Source: Heterodera schachtii (taxonomy: Eukaryota > Nematoda > Chromadorea > Rhabditida > Heteroderidae). Taken from it: a stretch of DNA of 64,000 nt. The translations under genes were made by a program, and so were the position numbers. Under the pieces are notes generated by a model. That model saw only the letters and a program-made list of their open reading frames with translations. It searched no databases and had not been told where the DNA came from. The stretch spans positions 237,687 through 301,686 of the forward strand of contig SIJG01000147.1 of assembly GCA_023374025.1 (NCBI GenBank). Reading direction: 5' to 3'. How positions within the stretch are numbered: position 1 is the first letter of the stretch; each line of letters starts with the position of its first letter. Positions 61,111-64,000 of the stretch are shown piece after piece.

Positions 61111-62500
61111 ATAAATATTTTAATTTTATTTAAGATGCATTCTTATAAGTCTGATATAACTTTGATAAAACAGATGGAGGAAGAAAATATGTAAAAAAAA
61201 TTATTGAAATAAAAAGACGAAAAAAGCAAAAGCACAACAATTAATTATATATAAAAATGCTTTATTTCTACATATATCCGCTAGGAGAATTAAAAAAAGA
61301 GTGGAGGTGTCGACAGGAAGAACTTTTACTAAAAATTACTTCTCGATGGCCTTGAAAATTAAAAAAAAAAAATTATAATTTATTATAATAAAATTTAGAA
61401 TAAACGTTGTCCTGTGGAAAAGTATTAAATGAAAATTAAAAAATTAAAAATGAGAAATGATTTTATATTAAACAAAAACAATAAATATAAAAATCTAAAA
61501 ACAAATTTTCATTTCGTTTAAATCATCAACATAAATTATTTATTAATAAACAAATTAGTTTCATATGCTAGAAAAATATTTGAAGGAAATTTGAGCATTA
61601 AAAAAAAGCATTTTCATAGTATATAAACAAATTAAAGAGTTCAAAAAATATTTTATAGAAATAAATTAGCAGTTTTAAAAACTGAAAATTTTAATAAAAA
61701 TGGAAATATTTTCAAACTAAACTATACAGTATTTCAATGCGAACGTGAATTTCTAATTAAATAATGAAATTTATTATGATGTGCAGGTTCAAAAGAATCA
61801 ATTTGTTATAAAAATTTAATTTATAAAAAGCAATATATATATATAATACTTTTGTACAAATTAAATTTGAATTTATTTAGTGTAGGAAATTATTAGGTCT
61901 TTAAATAAGACTATTCTAATTTAAAAAAATACTTATATATATTGCAATTAATTTGAAAATAATCATGCTGATAAATTCAAAATAAATTCAAAATGAATAA
62001 AAAGAGAAAAAGCACACGTGAAAAATAACTCAGAGAGACTGTGAGAAATTATTAAATGAAACCCAATACGAAAATATTCTAAAAATATTATTATTATAAG
62101 TTTAGCTGGAATAAAGAGAATTTAAATAAATAAAATTTATAATAATAAAAAAAAATTTAAATATTTCTTAAGAATACACGGATACTATAAATAAATATTT
62201 TAATATATCAATAAATTTATTATCATCCCAAATGAAGTATTATATCTAAAATGAAAAAAATTCTTAAATTTTTGAATAAAACTTAATTTCAAAAAATCTT
62301 ATTATTAATAAAAATAAATAAATTAAGTAATAAAACCGAATATTTACATAAAAGCTAAGCCAAAAAGAAAGGAAAATAATTTTTTAAATAAAATTATAAA
62401 GTTTTAATGCAATATTACTTCTTTTAAGAGTTTCCGGGAGATCTAACCTCGAAATTGAAAAGAAAAACATCAGAAATAATATAAAAATTAATGGTTACTT

Positions 62501-62563
62501 CAGCCCCCCCCCCCAAAGCCAAGGGTCTGGCTACGCCCTTGCCCCCCCCCCCCCCCCCCCCCC
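62501..62563 (-). repeat. poly-C tracts flanking a transposon-end-like sequence
   Basis: An 11-C run (62504-62514) and a 22-C run (62542-62563) surround a short segment. Its complement reads CAAGGGCGTAGCCAGACCC, then TTGGCTTT. G-runs followed by AAGGGCGTAGCCAG are a phrase I associate with ends of DNA transposons in many invertebrate genomes, but I cannot name the family here. The long C run is prone to sequencing and assembly error. Confidence 0.5.
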
Positions 62564-62644
62564 TTCTTGATTTGCCTTTCGTTGGGATGGACAATATTTG
62601 ACGAATGTCCATTTTTTAAAAATTTTTCTTTCAAAATTAATTAT

Positions 62645-62845
62645 TTAGGGATTTTAATTGTCGGAGAACCCGATTCTGACATCGATTTCTACCCTATTCG
62701 AACCCAAGAACCGGACTCGAACAATAATTCATTGAAAATATTGGTCTCCTTCATTTTCGTCGTTCAATATTTCCAAGACAAGCATCAAATTCACTGTCAA
62801 TAAACTGGCCGGGTCTGGGTACCCGACCCGGATACCCGGTTTTTT
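62645..62845. repeat. GAACCCGA / TACCCGG word traces
   Basis: A looser word region (AGAACCCGATTCTGA, TATTCGAACCCAAGAACC, GGACTCGAAC at 62663-62722) is followed by a compact CCGGGTCTGGGTACCCGACC and ATACCCGG array (62808-62840). The compact part resembles the TACCCGG words of the 32.3-kb element. No boundary could be defined. The 78-codon frame over it is a reading of this repeat. Confidence 0.55.
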
Positions 62846-64000
62846 CACTACATAAACTTTAACAGAGTGATTAAGTCGATTAAAATAGCATTTGTTATTA
62901 TTATTTCCCGAATTATATTTGTTTATTCTAATAGAACCTTTTCTTTATTTTTATTTTTGCTGTTTTAAATTATCATTAGACAGGGTGACAAATTATTCCA
63001 TCCCAATGTTAAATTCTTTAAATTATCGAATGATAGAAAATCAATAATAATATATTATAATATTATTTATTTATTTATTTATTAAAAAGCCAATTAAATT
63101 CTCTCTAAGATGCTCGGAATGGTGCCAATTTAATTTGCGCAATTGCTAAAATTATATTCTTTCGATTTTTACGCATTAAATTATTTGAAAAAAAACTTTT
63201 GCATAAATAAAGTGTTGATGTTTAAGCTTGGTATTTATTAAGTATTTCTTTTTGAGTTTTGGTTGAAATTTCTTTATTAAAAAGCGAATAAACATTAAAT
63301 AAATTAATTAATTTGAGAGGAAAATTGGAAAATTATTGGGCACAAATAGCAAAAAAATATATAAATGGAAAAAAAGAATTAAACTTAAATAAAAATATGG
63401 AAACGTGTTTTTATGAAAAATAAATATTTATGAAAAATAAATGAATTTCTGGCATTTTATGTTTTTTTGTTATTTTTCATTGCATTTGGAATTGAAACCG
63501 GCAAAAGTCGATTAATTTTTGATGAAATATTCGTCAATGAATGGGACAAAAGATGAGAGAGAAAAAAACGAAGAAGAAAATGGAACCGAATCAATTGATC
63601 AAATGCCATATGATCTAATACCAAAACTGATCTAAATACGAAAATGGAACCAAATGACCAAAAGAAAAGTAAATGGTCCAAAATTTGAAGCAATTAAAGA
63701 AAAGTTGAAGCAAAAAGGAAAATATCAATGGAAAACAGAGGAAAAATTGAGAAAAAAATCGGAAAATTATTAGGCGCAGATCGACATAAATATACAATGG
63801 AAAAATGAATTAAATTTAAATTAAATATAACTAAAAGAGTTTTTATAAGCTAAAAAAGTGCGAATTTATTGAATGACTGATGATTTTAAAAGTTTAAATA
63901 ACCAAGGCAGACAGAAAGAATTGGTGAATGAATTGGCATTTTTAAAGAAATCATTTCGAAAATGGAAAAAAGAATTAGTGCCACAAAGTGACAATTATTT
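62846..64000. other. AT-rich DNA, no feature seen
   Basis: AT-rich to the window end. At about 63480-63740 phrases such as CCAAAACTGATCTAAATACG and AAATGGAACCAAATGACCAA alternate in a loosely repetitive, A-rich way. Overlapping minus-strand frames at 63457-63693 and 63615-63797 are compositional and show no motif. Confidence 0.45.

Larger units (their letters stand above)
58316..62500. other. AT-rich DNA with dispersed repeats
   Basis: Contains the hairpin-motif relative at 58878-58898 and a diverged repeat pair at 59165/60935. The 68-codon frame at 59014-59220 overlaps the first repeat and has no recognisable domain. Small GC-richer phrases at 60690-60745 and 60840-60900 may belong to the same repeat family. 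Confidence 0.5.

Overview
The window is animal nuclear DNA (no operons, no bacterial gene density) with a very AT-rich background that looks close to 80% A+T by eye. It is loaded with mobile-element remains and has no host gene I can call with confidence. The best guess is an AT-rich invertebrate, plausibly a nematode. This rests on the BEL/Pao retrotransposon with an envelope-like tail, the Merlin/ISXO2-type transposase pieces and the AT richness; it is inference, not proof.

Layout. 1-13.9 kb is A-rich on the + strand and nearly empty, holding a pair of diverged direct repeats (1.5 and 4.8 kb), a TGCCTTTTT-word array (6.7-7.1 kb), a decayed inverted-repeat element (7.5-8.5 kb) with a ~16-bp tandem array, and a short GC-rich word array (10.3 kb). 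At a poly-A tract (13.86 kb) the composition flips and 14-45 kb is T-rich on the + strand. This domain holds a 1.2-kb inverted-repeat-bounded element built of GGGATCCCGAT words (14.25-15.42 kb) with a truncated second copy (18.8-19.25 kb), a candidate histone-H2A-like exon (17.26 kb), a 3-kb tandem duplication carrying Merlin/ISXO2 transposase fragments (23.5-29.8 kb) with a zinc-ribbon piece at the junction, further word-array elements (31.8-32.5 kb) and a tRNA-Glu-like pseudogene (35.1 kb).

36,055-44,386 is an almost intact, very recently inserted BEL/Pao LTR retrotransposon: 691-bp LTRs differing only by two single-base homopolymer indels, 5-bp AAACT target duplication, gag, zinc knuckles, aspartic protease, reverse transcriptase, integrase and a short envelope-like membrane segment. 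It lacks the RNase H region and is split into three frames by two one-base shifts, both at A runs. From ~45 kb to the end the sequence is A-rich again, with word-array elements at 48.6, 58.0 (perfect 16-bp inverted termini) and 62.8 kb, a diverged repeat pair (59.2 and 60.9 kb) and a poly-C-flanked transposon-end-like segment (62.5 kb).

The strongest unexplained signals are: (1) the whole BEL/Pao element, LTR and coding sequence alike, is tiled by short perfect stem-loops far more densely than chance predicts; (2) a class of GC-rich insertions, each made of its own short, often self-complementary word, sharing a plan of word array, AT-rich middle containing a GGCGCCTATCGGCACC-like hairpin, word array; (3) kilobase-scale A/T strand-asymmetry domains with sharp switches near 13.9 and 45 kb.
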